Below are positions 63,860 to 64,000 of a stretch of 64,000 nucleotides of DNA, piece after piece. Numbering within the stretch: the stretch's first letter is position 1; each line of letters opens with the position of its first letter. The notes beneath the pieces are model-generated. The model was not told the DNA's origin. It ran no database searches and was given only the letters and a program-made list of their open reading frames with translations. Source of the stretch: Selenomonas sp. AE3005 (GTDB taxonomy: Bacteria > Bacillota > Negativicutes > Selenomonadales > Selenomonadaceae); contig NZ_JMME01000001.1 in NCBI RefSeq assembly GCF_000686945.1, forward strand, positions 186,001 through 250,000, written 5' to 3'. The position numbers and the translations under genes were made by a program.

Positions 63860-64000
63860 ATGAGTGGAATCTTTTATGGTATTGGCGTGGGCCCCGGTGA
63901 TCCGGAACTGTTGACGGTAAAGGCTATCAAGGCCATTGAAAATGTAGATGTGCTGATTGCGCCGAAAACGGAAAAGAAAGAAGGCAGCGTGGCCCTGACT
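63860..64000 (+). CDS. Precorrin-2/cobalt-factor II C20-methyltransferase, N-terminal part
   Basis: 47 codons are visible before the window ends. The start GIFYGIGVGPGDPELLTVKA is the N-terminal signature of tetrapyrrole methyltransferases, and the following NVDVLIAPKTEKKEGSVA fits CobI/CbiL, which adds the C20 methyl in corrin synthesis. TGGAGG precedes the ATG. The placement after an exported CbiK and a B12 riboswitch fits an anaerobic cobalamin operon that continues beyond the window. Confidence 0.85.
   Translation, partial: MSGIFYGIGVGPGDPELLTVKAIKAIENVDVLIAPKTEKKEGSVALT

Overview
The window looks like a chromosomal segment of an anaerobic, propionate-forming, outer-membrane-bearing member of the Negativicutes, most likely Selenomonadaceae (Selenomonas, Mitsuokella or a relative). 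Three kinds of evidence support this. (1) There is a complete succinate-to-propionate module with a Na+-pumping methylmalonyl-CoA decarboxylase of the Veillonella mmd type. (2) Typical Firmicutes cassettes are present: ctsR-mcsA-mcsB-clpC, rex, and a T-box leader before valS. (3) Genes that need an outer membrane are present: an RcpA-type secretin in a tad/flp pilus locus and an O-antigen-ligase-like protein. Genus is inferred from gene content only; no database search was run.

Layout. 1-9 kb: end of dapB, asd, a DUF805 membrane protein, a newly noticed small double-glycine-leader peptide gene, prfC, a GalT-like/DUF4931 gene (minus strand), tRNA-Arg(CCG), a universal stress protein, the PTS-type dihydroxyacetone kinase genes dhaK-dhaL-dhaM and a nitroreductase. 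9-15 kb: galU, two coupled DUF445 membrane proteins, glmM and a cytosolic cbiK. 15-24 kb: the propionate/Na+ pump module in two blocks. The first has mmdD-like and mmdB. After a terminator the second has succinate CoA-transferase, split methylmalonyl-CoA mutase, its meaB-type GTPase, epimerase, mmdA, mmdE-like and the biotin carrier mmdC. 24-30 kb: a zinc/manganese-type binding lipoprotein, then the CtsR heat-shock operon ending in an unannotated 42-codon ORF. 30-34 kb: ftsE-ftsX, a LytM/M23 murein hydrolase and a CtpA protease. 34-40 kb: two membrane GGDEF proteins flank a long-form glutamine synthetase gene. 40-52 kb: a tad pilus locus (rcpC, rcpA, two tandem TadZ-like ATPases, tadB, flp pilin, tadE, tadA, tadC, a large minor-pilin-like gene, tadG-like, prepilin peptidase), then a DUF192 gene. 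52-61 kb: T-box-valS, folC, O-antigen-ligase-like gene, rex and an ABC-2 exporter whose ATPase and permease genes are separated by a RelB/YoeB toxin-antitoxin pair. 61-64 kb: a nudC-type Nudix hydrolase, then a cobalamin riboswitch controlling an exported CbiK, and the start of a cobI/cbiL gene.

How it fits together. Succinyl-CoA is formed by CoA transfer, rearranged by the B12-dependent mutase, epimerised and decarboxylated with Na+ export. The two CbiK chelatases and the riboswitch-controlled cobalamin genes would supply the cofactor. Gene starts were chosen from Shine-Dalgarno spacing and family lengths, so several differ from the longest open frame. No rRNA, CRISPR array, transposase or prophage was seen.

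The least explained items are: the double-glycine peptide and its structured upstream region; the duplicated element at 5.35-5.51 kb; the family of TGAC-type hairpins used as terminators and found inside the valS leader; the tandem Tad ATPases; and the toxin-antitoxin pair inside the ABC operon.
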